Of a stretch of 64,000 bases of DNA, positions 17,113-27,203 are shown piece after piece. The stretch's first letter is position 1. Each line of letters opens with the position of its first letter. The stretch lies in NCBI RefSeq assembly GCF_019132875.1, contig NZ_JAHSPF010000004.1, forward strand, positions 1 to 64,000, in the 5' to 3' direction. The translations under genes and the position numbers were made by a program. The notes beneath the pieces are model-generated. The model saw only the letters and a list, made by a program, of their open reading frames with translations. It was not told the DNA's origin and ran no database searches. The stretch is from Erwinia phyllosphaerae (GTDB taxonomy: Bacteria; Pseudomonadota; Gammaproteobacteria; Enterobacterales; Enterobacteriaceae).

Positions 17113-17165
17113 GTTATACGTTAAACGGCCTGTCCTTTTTAGCGTTATACGTTAAACGGGCTGTC
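17113..17165. repeat. Direct repeat of about 22 bp, two copies
   Basis: GTTATACGTTAAACGG followed by (C or G)CTGTCCT occurs at 17113 and again at 17144, 31 bp apart, just after the hexosaminidase stop codon. It sits next to a REP-like palindrome and is probably part of the same intergenic element. Confidence 0.6.
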
Positions 17166-17173
17166 CTCTTCGG

Positions 17174-17219
17174 CGGGTACGGCAAGCCGGAGCGCGCTAC
17201 AGCGTTATCCGGCTACCCG
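17174..17219. repeat. REP-like palindromic element
   Basis: Arms CGGGTA/TACCCG and GCCGG/CCGGC, with a bulge on one side and a GCGTTATCC stretch, resemble the repetitive extragenic palindromes of enterobacteria. It lies between two convergent genes, a usual place for REPs. Copy number elsewhere cannot be seen. Confidence 0.5.
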
Positions 17220-17245
17220 AATCGGCGATTGTTTAGTGCCAGATA

Positions 17246-17467
17246 TTACTTTTTAAGCGGTCGCGATCTGCCAGGGATGGTTACTTCGCTCCAGTCCGGC
17301 TTTCCGCCCGACATAATAGCTTCACGCTGCTGCTTGCTGGGTTTGGCGTTAATGACTGGCTGAGAAGGTGGAGAGCCTGGCCGTACGCTTTCCGGCTTAA
17401 AATTTTCTATAGCGCAGCCGGAAAACAGCCAAGGGGTAAACACTATGACGGAAAAGAAGCATTTCAT
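17246..17467 (-). CDS. Small lipoprotein paired with ClpP-fold protein
   Basis: A 73-residue protein with a hydrophobic leader ending in the lipobox LFSGC (Cys18), followed by a proline- and serine-rich tail ending RSRPLKK. AAGGA lies seven bases before the ATG. It begins 26 bp after the stop of the secreted ClpP-fold gene and is probably cotranscribed. I know of no family for it; a membrane tether or partner for the upstream protein is inferred from position. Confidence 0.65.
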   Translation of the reverse strand: MKCFFSVIVFTPWLFSGCAIENFKPESVRPGSPPSQPVINAKPSKQQREAIMSGGKPDWSEVTIPGRSRPLKK

Positions 17468-17493
17468 TCAGTTATCCTTATCTGAACGTAGAG

Positions 17494-18174
17494 TTATTTT
17501 TTTTCATCGCTAATGGTGAGCGAAATATCTGCCTGTTTTAAAACGTCCGTGATGCCGGTAGCCATTTTCTTTGCTATAGCCTGTCTGGCATTTAACAGGA
17601 CGCTTGACGATTCGCTGTAAACCAAAGCATCTGTTTCGCTATCGCTTAAATTAGTACACTTCTTATAAACGCTTTTGAACAGCTGGTTGCTCCGATCGTT
17701 CATTTCTTTTAATCGCGCAAGCTCATCAGGTTTCAAATACTGCCGGTTGATATTTTCTACCGAAGCCGGGTGGAGTAAAAACATAGCAGCAGGCATCACG
17801 AGACGCTGCTTTGCTGCACAGTACATCAGCGTGGCGGCGGAGGCCGTCATTGACAGGTTTACGGTAACAACTGGAATAGCGGAACTTTTAACGGCCTGAA
17901 AAAGCATATAGCCACTGTCCATGTCGCCGCCATAGCTATTGATGTAAAGGGTAATATCCTTGAGCGCCGGATAGTTGTGGTTCAGTTTTTCAAGCGACTC
18001 AATCAGCTCGAGAGAGTTATCGGCTTCGATGGAACCGTTGAAAATTATTCGGGCGTGCGTAAATTTGGCAGGTTTAATATCCGTTCGTTGCGAGAAGGAA
18101 AGCGCCGCGTTGGCGATGGAGGTAAAAGTGAGGATAAGGCCGGAGATGGTCGCTATGGTTGTTTTCCATTTCAT
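17494..18174 (-). CDS. Secreted ClpP-fold serine protease-like protein
   Basis: The 226-residue product has a Sec signal (residues 1-23, ending ANA) followed by a ClpP/crotonase-type fold. YINSYGGDMDSGYMLFQAV (77-95) aligns with the INSPGG substrate-binding strand of ClpP. Ser112 in MTASAATLM matches the nucleophile position, and His135 in FLLHPAS the catalytic histidine (compare MIHQP). The catalytic Asp is not obvious. The start at 18174 is set by AAGGA; the longer frame to 18231 would hide the signal. A periplasmic ClpP-like protein has no ATPase partner, so it should act on small or unfolded substrates, or be a pseudo-protease. A lipoprotein gene follows. Confidence 0.72.
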   Translation of the reverse strand: MKWKTTIATISGLILTFTSIANAALSFSQRTDIKPAKFTHARIIFNGSIEADNSLELIESLEKLNHNYPALKDITLYINSYGGDMDSGYMLFQAVKSSAIPVVTVNLSMTASAATLMYCAAKQRLVMPAAMFLLHPASVENINRQYLKPDELARLKEMNDRSNQLFKSVYKKCTNLSDSETDALVYSESSSVLLNARQAIAKKMATGITDVLKQADISLTISDEKK

Positions 18175-18311
18175 ATTAATCCTTAAAGACTTCTTTTTTA
18201 GCATCCAGTTTCGGGTGCAAAAGAGTAGCATTGAAGCGTTAATATAAAGTGTGATGGCGAGCCAATATTATTTTTTCTTTGTATTGCTGTGGGTAACAAT
18301 AGCAGGTGATG

Positions 18312-18986
18312 CTAAAGCATAAAGCGATAGCCTATGCCTGTTTCCGTAAGTAAATGGCGCGGCCTTGCCGGATCGGTTTCCAGCTTCTGCCTTAAATGGC
18401 CCATATAAATACGCAGGTAGTGGCTGTGTTCGGACGCGTTAGGTCCCCAGACCTGTAATAATAGCTGGCGCTGGGTCAACACTTTGCCATGATTATTTAA
18501 CAAGACGGTTAGCAGCCTGAATTCGGTCGGTGTTAAATGTAGCTCCTGCCCGGCGCGAGTAATACGCCGTGCGGCCAGGTCAACCTGCACATCGGAGAAG
18601 GTATAAAGCGGGTCCTGCGTATCGGAAAACGTGCGGCGCAGCGCCGCGCGTAGCCTGGCCTGCAACTCGCCAATGCCGAAAGGTTTACTCAAATAGTCAT
18701 CTGCGCCAGCGTCCAGCGCGGCAATTTTATCCTGTTCGTCACTGCGGGCAGACAGAACAATCACTGGCCGCTGGCTCCACTGACGGAATTCCCGGATAAA
18801 AGTCAGGCCGTCGCCATCCGGCAAGCCTAAATCAAGAATGACCAGATCGGGTTTGCGGGTGGCGGCTTCCAGCAGGCCACGTTGCAGGGTCGGCGCTTCA
18901 ACGACGCGCATCTCGTCATTTTCCAGCGCGATGCGCAGAAAACGGCTTATCTCTTTTTCATCTTCAATAATTACAATGGTTGTCAC
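18312..18986 (-). CDS. kdpE: KdpE response regulator
   Basis: A 224-residue OmpR-family regulator with the phospho-acceptor Asp52 in VILDLGLPDGDG, Lys in LSKPF, and a C-terminal winged helix with RIYMGHLRQKLE. It receives phosphate from KdpD and activates kdpFABC under potassium limitation or high osmolarity. Its ATG overlaps the kdpD stop by 4 bp. A matching binding box lies upstream of kdpF at 26119-26142. Confidence 0.95.
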   Translation of the reverse strand: MTTIVIIEDEKEISRFLRIALENDEMRVVEAPTLQRGLLEAATRKPDLVILDLGLPDGDGLTFIREFRQWSQRPVIVLSARSDEQDKIAALDAGADDYLSKPFGIGELQARLRAALRRTFSDTQDPLYTFSDVQVDLAARRITRAGQELHLTPTEFRLLTVLLNNHGKVLTQRQLLLQVWGPNASEHSHYLRIYMGHLRQKLETDPARPRHLLTETGIGYRFML

Positions 18987-21646
18987 AGTTCTTCACCTGG
19001 GCTGGCAAACTCCGGTAGCGGCTCCTGCGGCAGCGTAATAACAAAGCTGGCGCCGCCCTCGGGTCGATTATGCGCGACAATAGTGCCGTTGTGTACTTCT
19101 ACGATTGCCTGACAAATTGCCAGCCCCAGCCCGACGCCAGGGATCGCGGATTCCTTATCGCCCCGCGAGAATTTTGCAAACAGCGCCTGTTCCTGTCCCG
19201 GCGGCAGGCCGGGGCCGCTGTCCCACACCTCAATCTGCATCTCGCCCGCGCGGGTATAGCCTCTGATACCCACGCGGGCCTGTGGCCCGGCGTATTTCAG
19301 CGCGTTCTCCAGCAGATTCAGCAAAACACGCTCAAACAGCGGCCCGTCAACGTGGATCAGCGCCAGCGGGTCGGGCATCTCCAGTTCAATGTTATGGCTG
19401 CTGCGGCCCGGATCCAGCGTCGCCAGCGCGCTGCCCAGCATCTCTTCAAGCGTTAGCCACTCCTTGCGCAGATAGATGCCGCCCGTTTGCAGGCGTGCCA
19501 TATCCAGTAGATTGTTAACCAGGCGCGTCAGCCTCAGCACGTACTGACGGATCTCGCTGGCCTGTCTGGCGTGAACAGAGCCTTCAGCGGCCAAATCCAG
19601 CGTCAGAATTTCCGCCTGGCCAAACAGTACGGTCAGCGGCGTACGTAAATCGTGAGAGAGCGCCGCCAGCAGCGAATGGCGCAGCTGTTCTCGCTCACCG
19701 GTCATGCGCGCCTGCTCTTCGCTGGCGGTAAGCTGTAATCGCTCCAGCGCGCTGGCGGTCAGCAGGATAACGGTATCCAGCAGCCGTACCTGTTCCGGGA
19801 TCAGCTGCGGCTGCCTTTTCAGTTCAATCACCAGCACGCCAAAGGTCTTTCCCTCCGCACGCAGCGGCAAGATTTGATAAGAGACGCCGGGCAGGGTGTC
19901 GGTTCCCGCCCCGGCTGGCTGACCATGCTCATAGCTCCAGCGGACAATACCTTCATCCCACTGCAGATCGGAAGGCGGCGATTGCGGCACTAAACGGTCA
20001 TGTTCATCAGGCAGCAGCAGTTCGCTGGTGGCCTGAAAGAGGGTATAGATAGCCTTCTGGCTTGCCGTGGCGATAGCCTGCGGCGCACGCGCTTTCGCCA
20101 GCGAGCTGGAAAGTTCATAAAGTTGCCAGGTGCGTCGTTCCCGATGGCGGGCGATGCGGGCCTGATAGCGCACGCCCGCCGTCAGGTTCCCTACAATCAG
20201 GCCGATGCTTAGCATCACGCCGAAGGTAAGCAGATACTGTGCGTCAGATACGGCCAGCGTGCCTTTTGGCGAGACAAAAAAGAGATCGAAACTGGCCACG
20301 TTGATCAGCGAAGCAAATACCGATGGCCAGCGACCGGCCAGCAACGCCACAATCACTACCGCCAGCAGATAGAGCATTACCAGGTTGGCGGGGTCGAAGG
20401 CGGATAGCCACCGGCTGGCGACAAAGGTTATTAACGCGCAGAGCAGCACCGCCAGCAGACAGCCGCGGATCCCTTCCTGCCATTTCTGGGCCGTCCTTGC
20501 CGTATTTTTTAAGCCGGACGAATCGACCGTTTTCTCGCCGGGCGCAACGACGATCAAATCCAGCTCGGGCGCGCGGGACGCCAGCCGTTCGGCCAGCGAA
20601 AGTTCGAACCAGCGTGTGCCGCCGCGCCCGATAACGACTTTGCCAAGATTATGCTCGCGTGCGTAACGCGTTATCGCCTTGTCCGCAGAGGTATCGGCCA
20701 GCACGGCGCTTTCCGCACCGAGCTGGCGGGCCAGCTTCAGCGCATCAAGCGCGTTGCTGCGCTGGTGTCTCGATCGCCGCCAGCCAGGGGTTTCAACGCA
20801 AACCGCATGCCATTCGCTGCCCAACTTCGCGGCAAGTCGCGCCGCCGTACGCACCAGCTTTTCATTGCCCTGGCTATGGCTGACGCAGAGTAAAATGGCA
20901 TCTCGCGTATGCCACACTTTGTCCTGCACGCGCTCATCGCGCCAGGCCTGCATCTGGTTATCTACCCGTTCGGCAGTTCGCCGCAAAGCCAGCTCGCGCA
21001 GGGCGATAAGATTGCCTTTGCGAAAGAAATTTTCGGCGGCCTTGTCGGCGCGTTCGCCGCTATAGACTTTGCCCTGCTTAAGACGCAGCAGCAGATCGTC
21101 CGGCGGTAAATCGACCAGGATAACTTCATCCGCCGCATCGAAAACCGGATCGGGCAAGGTTTCCCGAACCTGAATGCCGGTTACGCCGTTGACCACATCG
21201 TTGAGGCTTTCCAGGTGCTGAACATTAACGGTAGTCAGCACGTCAATCCCGGCGGCCAGTAGCTCTTCCACATCCTGCCAGCGTTTGGGATGACGAGAAC
21301 CGGGCGCGTTGCTGTGCGCCAGTTCATCCATCAACATCACCGCAGGATGGCGAGCCAGCGCCGCATCAAGGTCAAACTCTTCCAGCACGCGCTCACGGTA
21401 CAGGCGCTGCCGGGCAGGCAGGTGGGGCAGGCCCTGAAGCAACGCCGCCGTTTCCTGGCGGCCATGGGTTTCCACTACGCCGATTAACACGTCCAGCTGT
21501 TGCGCTCGCAGACGCTGCGCTTCCTGTAACATTGCCCAGGTTTTCCCTACGCCAGCGCAGGCGCCAAAGAAAATTTTTAGCCTGCCGCGCTGGCGCTCGG
21601 TCTGTAGCAATAGCCTGTCGGGATTGGGGCGGAGCGAATCAGCCAT
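18983..21646 (-). CDS. kdpD: KdpD potassium/turgor sensor kinase
   Basis: The 887 residues show the full KdpD layout: an N-terminal domain with Walker A GACAGVGKT (28-36), a Usp-like domain, four membrane helices (about 400-500), a GAF-like region, and the kinase with HDLRTPL (His665) and ATP-binding motifs ENALKY, DSGPGLP and GVGLGLAI. It senses low potassium and phosphorylates KdpE. It follows kdpC by 9 bp, so the whole kdpFABCDE set can be one transcript. Confidence 0.96.
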   Translation of the reverse strand: MADSLRPNPDRLLLQTERQRGRLKIFFGACAGVGKTWAMLQEAQRLRAQQLDVLIGVVETHGRQETAALLQGLPHLPARQRLYRERVLEEFDLDAALARHPAVMLMDELAHSNAPGSRHPKRWQDVEELLAAGIDVLTTVNVQHLESLNDVVNGVTGIQVRETLPDPVFDAADEVILVDLPPDDLLLRLKQGKVYSGERADKAAENFFRKGNLIALRELALRRTAERVDNQMQAWRDERVQDKVWHTRDAILLCVSHSQGNEKLVRTAARLAAKLGSEWHAVCVETPGWRRSRHQRSNALDALKLARQLGAESAVLADTSADKAITRYAREHNLGKVVIGRGGTRWFELSLAERLASRAPELDLIVVAPGEKTVDSSGLKNTARTAQKWQEGIRGCLLAVLLCALITFVASRWLSAFDPANLVMLYLLAVVIVALLAGRWPSVFASLINVASFDLFFVSPKGTLAVSDAQYLLTFGVMLSIGLIVGNLTAGVRYQARIARHRERRTWQLYELSSSLAKARAPQAIATASQKAIYTLFQATSELLLPDEHDRLVPQSPPSDLQWDEGIVRWSYEHGQPAGAGTDTLPGVSYQILPLRAEGKTFGVLVIELKRQPQLIPEQVRLLDTVILLTASALERLQLTASEEQARMTGEREQLRHSLLAALSHDLRTPLTVLFGQAEILTLDLAAEGSVHARQASEIRQYVLRLTRLVNNLLDMARLQTGGIYLRKEWLTLEEMLGSALATLDPGRSSHNIELEMPDPLALIHVDGPLFERVLLNLLENALKYAGPQARVGIRGYTRAGEMQIEVWDSGPGLPPGQEQALFAKFSRGDKESAIPGVGLGLAICQAIVEVHNGTIVAHNRPEGGASFVITLPQEPLPEFASPGEEL

Positions 21647-21655
21647 GCCGGTTCC

Positions 21656-22228
21656 TTATTTTGCCTGGAGCGTATCCAGCGCCAGATTCAGCTCGGCTAC
21701 GTTGACAAAAGGCTGGCCGCTGAAGCTGAACAAAGGATAGTGGGTATGGGCGGCGATCAGGCCGTTAAGTGTCTCTGGCGTCAGCTGACGGCTCTGCGCC
21801 ACGCGCGCCACCTGCCAGCGAGCCGCTTCAGGCGAGATACCGTTATCCAGCCCGCTGGCGGAAGCGGTCACGAGGTCGGCTGGTACGCGACCAACGGCAT
21901 CCGGATTCTCCTGGCGGGCGCGGGCGATGCGTTCGGCAATCATTCTGTTCAGCGCCGGATTGCCGACGGATAAATTACTGCCGCCGCTTGCCAGCGGATT
22001 ATACGGGCTATCGGCGGTAACAGAAGGGCGGCCGTGAAAATATTTCGCTTCGCTGAAGGCCTGGCCGAGCAGGCTGGAGCCGCGAATGCCGTGCTGCTCC
22101 AGCAAAGAGCCGCCAGCCTGATACGGAAAAAACCACTGCCCCAACTGGGTGGTAAGCAGCGGATAGAGTCCGCCAGTCAGTAGCACCAGCAACAGCATAA
22201 CCATCAATGCAGGACGTAATTGCGTCAT
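21656..22228 (-). CDS. kdpC: KdpC subunit of the K+ P-type ATPase
   Basis: A 190-residue protein with one N-terminal membrane helix (residues 6-28) and a soluble periplasmic domain containing the conserved GSSLLGQ, FHGRPS and [11 protein letters not shown] stretches. It helps couple KdpB to the KdpA channel. ATG 22228 with GGAG six bases upstream gives the usual KdpC length; a longer frame to 22297 overlaps kdpB and is rejected. Confidence 0.95.
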   Translation of the reverse strand: MTQLRPALMVMLLLVLLTGGLYPLLTTQLGQWFFPYQAGGSLLEQHGIRGSSLLGQAFSEAKYFHGRPSVTADSPYNPLASGGSNLSVGNPALNRMIAERIARARQENPDAVGRVPADLVTASASGLDNGISPEAARWQVARVAQSRQLTPETLNGLIAAHTHYPLFSFSGQPFVNVAELNLALDTLQAK

Positions 22229-22238
22229 GGAGAACTCC

Positions 22239-24272
22239 CTATAGCTGTAGCAGCAGATCGATAAGTTTAATGCCGACAAACGGCACCACCAGACCACCCA
22301 GACCGTAAATTGCCAGGTTACGGCGCAGTAGCGCGGCGGCGCTAAGCGGTTTATAGCTGACGCCTTTAAGCGCCAGCGGGATCAGGAAGATAATGATCAG
22401 CGCGTTAAAGATCACCGCGCTCAGGATAGCCGAGGAGGGCGAGTGCAGATGCATCACGTTCAGCGCCGCGAACTGCGGATAGCTGGCGGTAAACGCAGCC
22501 GGAATAATGGCAAAGTATTTTGCTACGTCGTTGGCAAGGCTGAAGGTCGTCAGCGAACCGCGCGTCATCAGCATCTGTTTGCCGATATGCACCACTTCGA
22601 TAAGTTTGGTCGGACTGGAGTCCAGATCGACCATGTTGCCCGCTTCCCTGGCGGCCTGCGTACCGGAGTTCATCGCTACCGCCACGTCCGCCTGCGCCAG
22701 CGCCGGGGCATCGTTGGTGCCGTCGCCGGTCATCGCGACCAGCCGACCTTCGGCCTGATACTGGCGGATTAGCGCCAGCTTTGCTTCCGGCGTGGCCTCG
22801 GCCAGGAAATCATCCACGCCTGCTTCGGCGGCGATAGCGGCTGCGGTCAGCGGATTATCGCCCGTGATCATCACAGTACGGATACCCATTTTGCGCAGTT
22901 CGGCAAAGCGCTCCCGAATGCCGCCTTTAACGATATCCCGCAGAGCAATAACGCCCAGCACGCGGCAATTTTCCGCCACCACCAGCGGCGTACCGCCCTG
23001 GCTGGCAACGCGCTCAACCAGCTCGTCAATTTCTGCCGGAAAGGAGGCGTCGTTAGCGGTAACGTGGCGGCGAATAGCGTCCGCCGATCCTTTACGAATG
23101 CTGCGCTCCGGCAGGTTAATACCGCTCATACGCGTTTGGGCCGTAAAGGGGATAAAAGTAGCCTGTAGCTGCTCCAGGTTGCGTTCACGCAGCGCAAAGC
23201 GCTGTTTCGCCAGGATGACGATACTGCGGCCTTCCGGCGTTTCATCCGCCAGCGAGGCCAGCTGGGCCGCATCGGCCAGCTGTTGCTCTTCCACGCCTGA
23301 CGCGGGAAAGAAGTCGGAGGCCTGGCGATTGCCCAACGTAATGGTGCCGGTCTTGTCCAGCAGCAGAATATCCACATCGCCTGCCGCTTCCACCGCGCGA
23401 CCGCTGGTAGCGATAACGTTAGCGCCGAGCATGCGGCTCATTCCGGCCACGCCGATAGCCGACAGCAGGCCGCCGATAGTGGTAGGGATCAGGCAAACCA
23501 GCAGCGCAATCAGCACCGTGACGTTGACCGGCGTTCCGCTCCAGCCGGAAAAAGGCCATAGCGTTGCCGTTGCCAGCAGAAAGACCACCGTCAGCGCAAT
23601 CAGCAAAATAGTCAGCGCGATTTCGTTAGGCGTTTTACGGCGGTTGGCTCCTTCGACCATCGCGATCATGCGGTCCAGAAAGGTTTCGCCGGGGTTAGCG
23701 GTGCAGCGAATGACCAGCCAGTCGGAGAGAATGCGCGTGCCCCCCGTCACCGAAGCAAAATCGCCGCCGGACTCGCGTATCACGGGAGCCGATTCGCCGG
23801 TGATCGCGCTTTCATCAACGGATGCGCCACCTTCTATAACCTCGCCGTCGCAGGGAATAATTTCGCCCGCGCTGGCCAGCACGATGTCACCTTTACGCAG
23901 ATCGCTGGCGGCAACCTGTTCAGAAGGGGCGTCATGGCGGCCCTCCTTTAAGCGACGGGCAAACGAGGTTTTTTGCACGCTCTTCAGGCTGCTGGCCTGC
24001 GCTTTACTGCGGCCTTCCGCCAGCGCTTCGGCAAAGCAGGCAAACAACACGGTAAACCAGAGCCATACGCTGACGGCGGCGGTGAAAACGGCGTCGCCAG
24101 CCATGCCGCAGGCCATAGCCACGGCCAGCAGCGTGGTCAATACGCTACCGATCCAGACGATAAACATCACCGGATTTCGCCACTGCGCGCGCGGGTCGAG
24201 CTTACGCAGCGCATCAAACAGCGCCCGGCGCAGCATCGCAGGTTCAGGCAGCGCCTTTGGTTGACGACTCAT
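22239..24272 (-). CDS. kdpB: KdpB ATPase subunit
   Basis: A 677-residue P-type ATPase (type IA) with phosphorylation site DKTGT (Asp306), TGES at 158-161 whose Ser161 is the inhibitory phospho-serine site in E. coli KdpB, and the hinge motif [11 protein letters not shown]. It hydrolyses ATP to drive potassium uptake through KdpA. Its start overlaps the kdpA stop by 4 bp. All key residues are present. Confidence 0.96.
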   Translation of the reverse strand: MSRQPKALPEPAMLRRALFDALRKLDPRAQWRNPVMFIVWIGSVLTTLLAVAMACGMAGDAVFTAAVSVWLWFTVLFACFAEALAEGRSKAQASSLKSVQKTSFARRLKEGRHDAPSEQVAASDLRKGDIVLASAGEIIPCDGEVIEGGASVDESAITGESAPVIRESGGDFASVTGGTRILSDWLVIRCTANPGETFLDRMIAMVEGANRRKTPNEIALTILLIALTVVFLLATATLWPFSGWSGTPVNVTVLIALLVCLIPTTIGGLLSAIGVAGMSRMLGANVIATSGRAVEAAGDVDILLLDKTGTITLGNRQASDFFPASGVEEQQLADAAQLASLADETPEGRSIVILAKQRFALRERNLEQLQATFIPFTAQTRMSGINLPERSIRKGSADAIRRHVTANDASFPAEIDELVERVASQGGTPLVVAENCRVLGVIALRDIVKGGIRERFAELRKMGIRTVMITGDNPLTAAAIAAEAGVDDFLAEATPEAKLALIRQYQAEGRLVAMTGDGTNDAPALAQADVAVAMNSGTQAAREAGNMVDLDSSPTKLIEVVHIGKQMLMTRGSLTTFSLANDVAKYFAIIPAAFTASYPQFAALNVMHLHSPSSAILSAVIFNALIIIFLIPLALKGVSYKPLSAAALLRRNLAIYGLGGLVVPFVGIKLIDLLLQL

Positions 24273-25954
24273 CGAACAATCTCCGTATTCAGCAGGTGAT
24301 CCGCAATCGGGCCTGAAGCCAGCGCGGGAATAAAAGTCAGCGCGCCCGTTAAGAGCACGGTGCCAACCAATAGCCCGATAAACAGCGGGCCGTGCGTGGG
24401 CAGCGTACCGGCGCCCACGGGCTGATGTTTTTTCGCGGCCAGCGAGCCGGCCAGCGCCATCACGGGAACAATCACCAGAAAACGGCCGGCCAGCATGCAG
24501 AACGCCAGCAGCAGGTTCCAGAACGGTGTGTTGGCAGACAACCCACCAAAGGCGCTGCCGTTGTTGTTGGCGGCAGAGGAAAGGGCGTAGAGCACCTCGC
24601 TGAAGCCGTGCGCGCCGGGGTTGAGCATGCCCGCACGCCCCTCAGTGGTCATCATCGCCAGCGCGCTGCCGCACAGCACCAGCGCGGGCGTGACCAGGAT
24701 CGCCAGCGCCGTCATTTTCATTTCGCGGACGTCGATCTTTTTGCCCAGATACTCCGGCGTACGGCCAATCATTAGTCCGGCAATAAATACCGCCAGCAGG
24801 ACAAACAGCAGCATGCCGTAAAGGCCGGAGCCAACGCCGCCAAACACCACTTCGCCAGTCTGCATCAGCCACATCGGCAGCAGGCCGCCCAGCGCGGTCA
24901 GCGAATCGTGCATGGCGTTGACCGCACCGCAGGAGGCCGCCGTGGTCACAACGGCATAAAAAGCGCTGGCAAGAATGCCAAAGCGGCTCTCTTTCCCTTC
25001 CATGTTGATATTCACCGCGCCAGCCTGGACCAGCGCCGTATTGCCCTGGCTTTCGGCCCAGAAGATGGCGGCGGCGCAAACAACAAAAATAATGGTCATG
25101 GCCGCGAGGATTGCCTTGCCCTGGCGTATATCCTTCACCACTCTGCCAAAGGCAAAGCAGAGCGCGGCAGGGATCAGCAGAATCGCCAGCATCTGCATAA
25201 TGTTGCTAATGTCCGTCGGGTTTTCAAAAGGATGAGCAGAGTTGGCATTAAAGAAGCCGCCGCCGTTAGTGCCCAGCAGTTTAATCGCCTCCTGCGAAGC
25301 CACCGGCCCCATTGGCAACTGCTGGCGTGCGCCTTCAATGCTGGTGAAGGAAAGATAGGCAGAAAAATTCTGGATAACGCCTTGCTGAATAAGCAGTAGC
25401 GCAAACAGCAGCGAAAGCGGCAACAGCAGCCACAGCGTAATGCGCACCAGATCTTGCCAGGCGTTGCCCAGCGTAGTGGCTGACTGGCGCGAGAAGGCGC
25501 GCATCAACGCAAAAGCAACGGCAATGCCGCTGGCGGCCGAAAAGAAGTTTTGTACCGTAAGTCCGGCCATCTGGCTGAAATAACTTAGCGTCGACTCACC
25601 CGCATAGGCCTGCCAGTCGGTGTTAGTGATAAACGAAACGGCGGTATTCAGAGCCAGGTCCCACTTCAGACCGGGAAAATGCTGTGGATTGAGCGGAAGG
25701 TTCCCCTGAAAAAGCAGAATAGCCAGCAGCAGCAGAAAACCCAGCGCGTTAAACAGCAGAACAGCCAGCAGATAAGTTTGCCAGCGCATCTCACCGCGCA
25801 GGCCAGCTATGCGCCAGATAGCGGCTTCAATACGGCCCAGCAGCGGCAGCGGCCTGACGTCCACCAGCCGGGCGATAAGCCGTCCCAGCGGCCAGGCCAG
25901 CAGCAACAGCAGCAGCAGATAACTGGCCACCAGTAAAAATGCGGAAGCCGCCAT
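24269..25954 (-). CDS. kdpA: KdpA potassium-translocating subunit
   Basis: A 561-residue channel-like subunit of the superfamily of K+ transporters, with ten predicted helices and four pore loops. [18 protein letters not shown] forms part of a selectivity filter, as in E. coli KdpA. The start codon shares one base with the kdpF stop (TGATG), so translation is coupled. Confidence 0.96.
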   Translation of the reverse strand: MAASAFLLVASYLLLLLLLAWPLGRLIARLVDVRPLPLLGRIEAAIWRIAGLRGEMRWQTYLLAVLLFNALGFLLLLAILLFQGNLPLNPQHFPGLKWDLALNTAVSFITNTDWQAYAGESTLSYFSQMAGLTVQNFFSAASGIAVAFALMRAFSRQSATTLGNAWQDLVRITLWLLLPLSLLFALLLIQQGVIQNFSAYLSFTSIEGARQQLPMGPVASQEAIKLLGTNGGGFFNANSAHPFENPTDISNIMQMLAILLIPAALCFAFGRVVKDIRQGKAILAAMTIIFVVCAAAIFWAESQGNTALVQAGAVNINMEGKESRFGILASAFYAVVTTAASCGAVNAMHDSLTALGGLLPMWLMQTGEVVFGGVGSGLYGMLLFVLLAVFIAGLMIGRTPEYLGKKIDVREMKMTALAILVTPALVLCGSALAMMTTEGRAGMLNPGAHGFSEVLYALSSAANNNGSAFGGLSANTPFWNLLLAFCMLAGRFLVIVPVMALAGSLAAKKHQPVGAGTLPTHGPLFIGLLVGTVLLTGALTFIPALASGPIADHLLNTEIVR

Positions 25955-26043
25955 CAGAAGGCCTCCGCATAAATCAGGGCATAAATCAGATAGGCCAGCA
26001 GCGTTACTACCAGCAGGACGCCGATGATTACTTCAGCACTCAC
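25954..26043 (-). CDS. kdpF: KdpF stabilising peptide
   Basis: A 29-residue single-helix peptide that begins [11 protein letters not shown] and ends YALIYAEAF, nearly the same as E. coli KdpF in length and ends. It begins with GTG preceded by GAGGTG. KdpF stabilises the KdpABC complex in the membrane. Its short length makes it easy to miss. Confidence 0.92.
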   Translation of the reverse strand: MSAEVIIGVLLVVTLLAYLIYALIYAEAF

Positions 26044-26118
26044 GGTTCACCTCATTATTAGAAACCATCCGGTGAGTGTAAAAATCGGGCTGCAAAGATG
26101 TTGTAAAAATAAAAGGAG

Positions 26119-26142
26119 GGAATATAAAAAAAGTATAAAAAT
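26119..26142 (-). promoter_or_regulatory. KdpE-binding box of the kdp promoter
   Basis: Read on the minus strand, TTTTTATACTTTTTTTATAT lies about 75 bp before the kdpF start. It closely resembles the T-rich KdpE site of the E. coli kdp promoter (TTTATACTTTTTTTA). The core promoter would lie between it and kdpF. Confidence 0.75.
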
Positions 26143-26243
26143 GCGGGGTGAGCGAAGATTGGCAGGTTAATATAGTTCAGGCATAGCTCAGACATTACCT
26201 GGCCAAATAAACATCATTTAATTTTGGCCAACATGCGCTGGAG

Positions 26244-26783
26244 TCAGAAAGGGAATCGTGATGCCAGACCGGAAAGTGTATTAGTGGGATAGAAATACAT
26301 CAGGCGTGAGTCAGTCGTAGCGATTTTGATAAAACCAAGCTTTGCATAAAAAGCGCCGGCATTTTCATCCTTAGCTTCAGCAAAAAGAGAATAAACACCG
26401 ATAGCCTGAGCCGCCACATAGGCTGTTTTTGCGGCATGCGCGACTAAAATTGCCCCTATCCCTTTACCCTGAAGCCGCCGGTCAACAGCAAGCCGACCTA
26501 AAAGGATGCAGGGCGTATTTTGGTAAGGTACCTGGCGCTGACGCGTTCCGCTCATACCCGACTTTTCATAAGATCCACTGGACAGAGTGTAATACCCCAT
26601 GATTTCGGGAATGGGATCGTCAGAGAGAATGACCTGAGCACGCAGCATATTATTATTTTGCTGTCGCGCCAGACCAGTTTGCAAAAAGGTATCCAGTTCA
26701 GGACGACCACAGCTGAAATTGTCAGTGTTATAATGGGCCGCCGTGTTATAAGGGAAAATGCCGCGTTTTAGTTGTCGTTCCAT
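26244..26783 (-). CDS. TacT-type GNAT acetyltransferase toxin
   Basis: A 179-residue GNAT protein with the acetyl-CoA loop RLAVDRRLQGKGIGAIL and the N-terminal FSCGRPELDTFL typical of TacT/AtaT toxins, which acetylate charged tRNAs and stop translation. The C-terminal AFYAKLGF motif with nearby Tyr residues is intact, so it looks active. Its ATG lies inside the last codons of the antitoxin (16-bp overlap), the standard toxin-antitoxin arrangement. Confidence 0.85.
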   Translation of the reverse strand: MERQLKRGIFPYNTAAHYNTDNFSCGRPELDTFLQTGLARQQNNNMLRAQVILSDDPIPEIMGYYTLSSGSYEKSGMSGTRQRQVPYQNTPCILLGRLAVDRRLQGKGIGAILVAHAAKTAYVAAQAIGVYSLFAEAKDENAGAFYAKLGFIKIATTDSRLMYFYPTNTLSGLASRFPF

Positions 26784-27061
26784 TTCCAGGTTGATTCCTC
26801 ATCCATGCGTTCAACTGCACGTTGAAAACGTTCATTAGGTGCCGGCATGCTATCAATTGCATGCATAACCTTATTCCATGATTCTTCCGTGAGCTTAATC
26901 CGACCGTTCTCTTGAATAACGGTTTCCGCACGCTCAATCGCTGACTCTGCAACGAATTGCGAAACAGTAACGCGCCGAAGGCTGGCCGCAGTCTCTATGC
27001 TGGCTTTAGAATCAGCAGATAGCCGCAGTTCAAGACGCTCTTTTTTAGCCAAAGCAGGCAT
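26768..27061 (-). CDS. TacA-type antitoxin (DUF1778)
   Basis: A 97-residue protein with an N-terminal ribbon-helix-helix segment (ERLELRLSADSKASIETAA) that binds DNA, and a C-terminal region that would wrap the toxin. VTVSQFVAESAIERAE is typical of DUF1778 antitoxins. It precedes and overlaps the GNAT toxin, and a long palindrome for autoregulation lies 33 bp upstream. Confidence 0.85.
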   Translation of the reverse strand: MPALAKKERLELRLSADSKASIETAASLRRVTVSQFVAESAIERAETVIQENGRIKLTEESWNKVMHAIDSMPAPNERFQRAVERMDEESTWKWNDN

Positions 27062-27093
27062 TTTATGTACCCCGTGGTATAGAGATGACTCAA

Positions 27094-27122
27094 AGTATGT
27101 ACGGCACTTTGCCGTACATACT
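27094..27122. promoter_or_regulatory. Operator palindrome of the TacAT operon
   Basis: A perfect 13-bp inverted repeat, AGTATGTACGGCA and its complement with a 3-base centre, sits just upstream of the antitoxin start. Ribbon-helix-helix antitoxins bind such sites together with their toxin. Confidence 0.75.
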
Positions 27123-27203
27123 CATTCTATGCGAATTGTCTAAACCGGGGCAAGATCTGTTGAGGATTTAGCCAAAGAGTGGCGTAGCCTCATCCTTAAC
27201 GCA

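Noticed and set aside
22792..24264. 490-residue forward frame opposite kdpB
   Set aside because: Composition (Ser, Ala, Arg rich) is that of an antisense shadow; kdpB on the other strand has every ATPase motif.
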